DNA from: Spirochaetaceae bacterium
GTDB taxonomy: Bacteria; Spirochaetota; Spirochaetia; Treponematales; Breznakiellaceae
Direction: 5' to 3'
NCBI GenBank assembly: GCA_031257075.1
Contig: JAIRPM010000070.1
Span: forward strand, 1 to 5,846
DNA: 5,846 nt
Below are positions 5,521-5,846 of the stretch, piece by piece (position 1 is the stretch's first letter; each line of letters begins with the position of its first letter). The position numbers were made by a program, and so were the translations under genes. The notes beneath the pieces are model-generated. The model did no database searches, had not been told where the DNA came from, and saw nothing but the letters and a program-made list of their open reading frames with translations.

Positions 5521-5610
5521 CAGTGGTCAGTGGGTAGTGGGTCGCCAACTTCGTTGGCGCGTGTGTAGTGTGTAGTGTGTAGTGTGTAGTGGGTAGTGGG
5601 TAGTGGGTAG
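5521..5610 (+). repeat. Heptanucleotide tandem repeat array, left arm
   Basis: Seven-base units of the form (T/C)AGTG(G/T)G follow one another: two diverged units and one TAGTGGG at 5521-5541, then, after a 24-base interruption, three TAGTGTG (5566-5586), three TAGTGGG (5587-5607) and a partial unit. The interruption contains a perfect hairpin, CGCCAAC-TTC-GTTGGCG (5543-5559). The array lies upstream of hsp20. Unit-to-unit differences cluster in blocks, as expected from slippage-driven expansion. Confidence 0.9.
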
Positions 5611-5632
5611 AATTTCAGGTCGATATATCAAA

Positions 5633-5658
5633 TTCTAACGAAGATATCACCGTTAGAA
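5633..5658. repeat. Perfect 8-bp inverted repeat between the heptamer arrays
   Basis: TTCTAACG (5633-5640) and CGTTAGAA (5651-5658) are exact inverted copies with a ten-base spacer that itself contains the palindrome GATATC. The size and spacing resemble a dimeric-repressor operator, and the site lies upstream of hsp20, but the sequence is not CIRCE (TTAGCACTC-N9-GAGTGCTAA). It is also at the centre of the inverted heptamer arrays, so it may instead be part of a larger hairpin element. Confidence 0.55.
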
Positions 5659-5684
5659 CCTGTATACCTGCCCGAACTTCTGTC

Positions 5685-5724
5685 CACTACTCACTACTCA
5701 CTACCCACTACCCACTACCCACTA
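5685..5724 (-). repeat. Heptanucleotide tandem repeat array, right arm (inverted)
   Basis: Five complete seven-base units, two CACTACT and three CACTACC, and a partial CACTA are the same heptamer as the left array in the opposite orientation. Positions 5701-5724 are the exact reverse complement of 5587-5610, giving 24-bp arms around a 90-base centre. The last unit supplies the TAG stop codon of the gene to the right. Confidence 0.9.
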
Positions 5725-5846
5725 TTTCTTCAGTCTGGGCCAGTAGAAGGCCGCGCCGGTTTTGGTAAGGCCGGTGAAGTCCCAGGTGTCCGCGCTCCAG
5801 CCGAGGGTGCCGGTCCAGAACGAAGCGTTTTTAAGTTCGGTTTCGC
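5722..5846 (-). CDS. C-terminal end of an unidentified protein
   Basis: The minus-strand frame entering at the right edge runs 41 codons, counting the stop, to a TAG at 5724-5722. It ends in SFWTGTLGWSADTWDF, then TGLTKTGAAFYWPRLKK. The W-x-x-D-x-W-D-F-x-G pattern followed by a short aromatic-rich tail recalls the ends of large repeat-containing secreted or surface proteins of spirochaetes, including those with GLUG-type repeats. That is only an impression from memory, and too little is visible to name a family. The competing frames are interrupted or lack such a regular composition. The stop codon is part of the heptamer array, so array expansion or contraction beyond the TAG would not change the protein. 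Confidence 0.6.
   Translation of the reverse strand, partial: ETELKNASFWTGTLGWSADTWDFTGLTKTGAAFYWPRLKK

Noticed and set aside
5633..5658. CIRCE (HrcA) operator for hsp20
   Set aside because: The arms TTCTAACG/CGTTAGAA and the ten-base spacer do not match the CIRCE consensus.
5521..5724. CRISPR array
   Set aside because: The units are seven bases long and directly adjacent, without spacers; they are simple tandem repeats in two orientations.

Overview
All recognisable genes in this window lie on the minus strand. Reading leftward from the right edge they are: the C-terminal end of an unidentified protein, a small heat-shock protein (hsp20), glycinamide ribonucleotide formyltransferase (purN), cobalamin-dependent methionine synthase lacking its activation domain (metH), the division-cell-wall regulator mraZ, and the first 190 codons of the 16S rRNA methyltransferase rsmH, which runs off the left edge. 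The MraZ and RsmH sequences (for example VTRGIDRCLWAYPP and EIWDADTYR in MraZ, and the FHYEQGGRGFSFRKDEPLDM stretch in RsmH) resemble what I remember of Treponema proteins. A spirochaete of the Treponema group with moderate GC content is therefore my best guess, not a proven assignment.

Region by region: 1-571 rsmH (partial); 572-598 short gap with a Shine-Dalgarno; 599-1066 mraZ; 1067-1325 a non-coding stretch holding a triplet of MraZ-type operator boxes, a TTGACA promoter element, a long A/T tract and an imperfect palindrome; 1326-4130 metH; 4131-4206 gap; 4207-4824 purN, with an intrinsic terminator inside its last codons; 4825-5020 a leader with two mutually exclusive hairpins, the second of them an intrinsic terminator; 5021-5500 hsp20; 5501-5721 a non-coding stretch with two oppositely oriented heptanucleotide arrays around a perfect palindrome; 5722-5846 the C-terminal fragment.

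Functionally there are three units. mraZ-rsmH is the start of the usual division and cell-wall cluster, probably autorepressed by MraZ through the boxes in its leader. purN and metH both release tetrahydrofolate (from 10-formyl-THF and 5-methyl-THF respectively), so their adjacency fits one-carbon metabolism, but a terminator at the end of purN suggests they are transcribed separately. hsp20 stands alone.

I do not see a new multi-gene system. The points most worth checking are regulatory or architectural: the terminator/antiterminator leader before purN, the ten-base-periodic MraZ boxes, the MetH that stops before its reactivation domain and has changed pterin-site motifs, and the inverted heptamer arrays. 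No gene-free stretch exceeds 300 bases.
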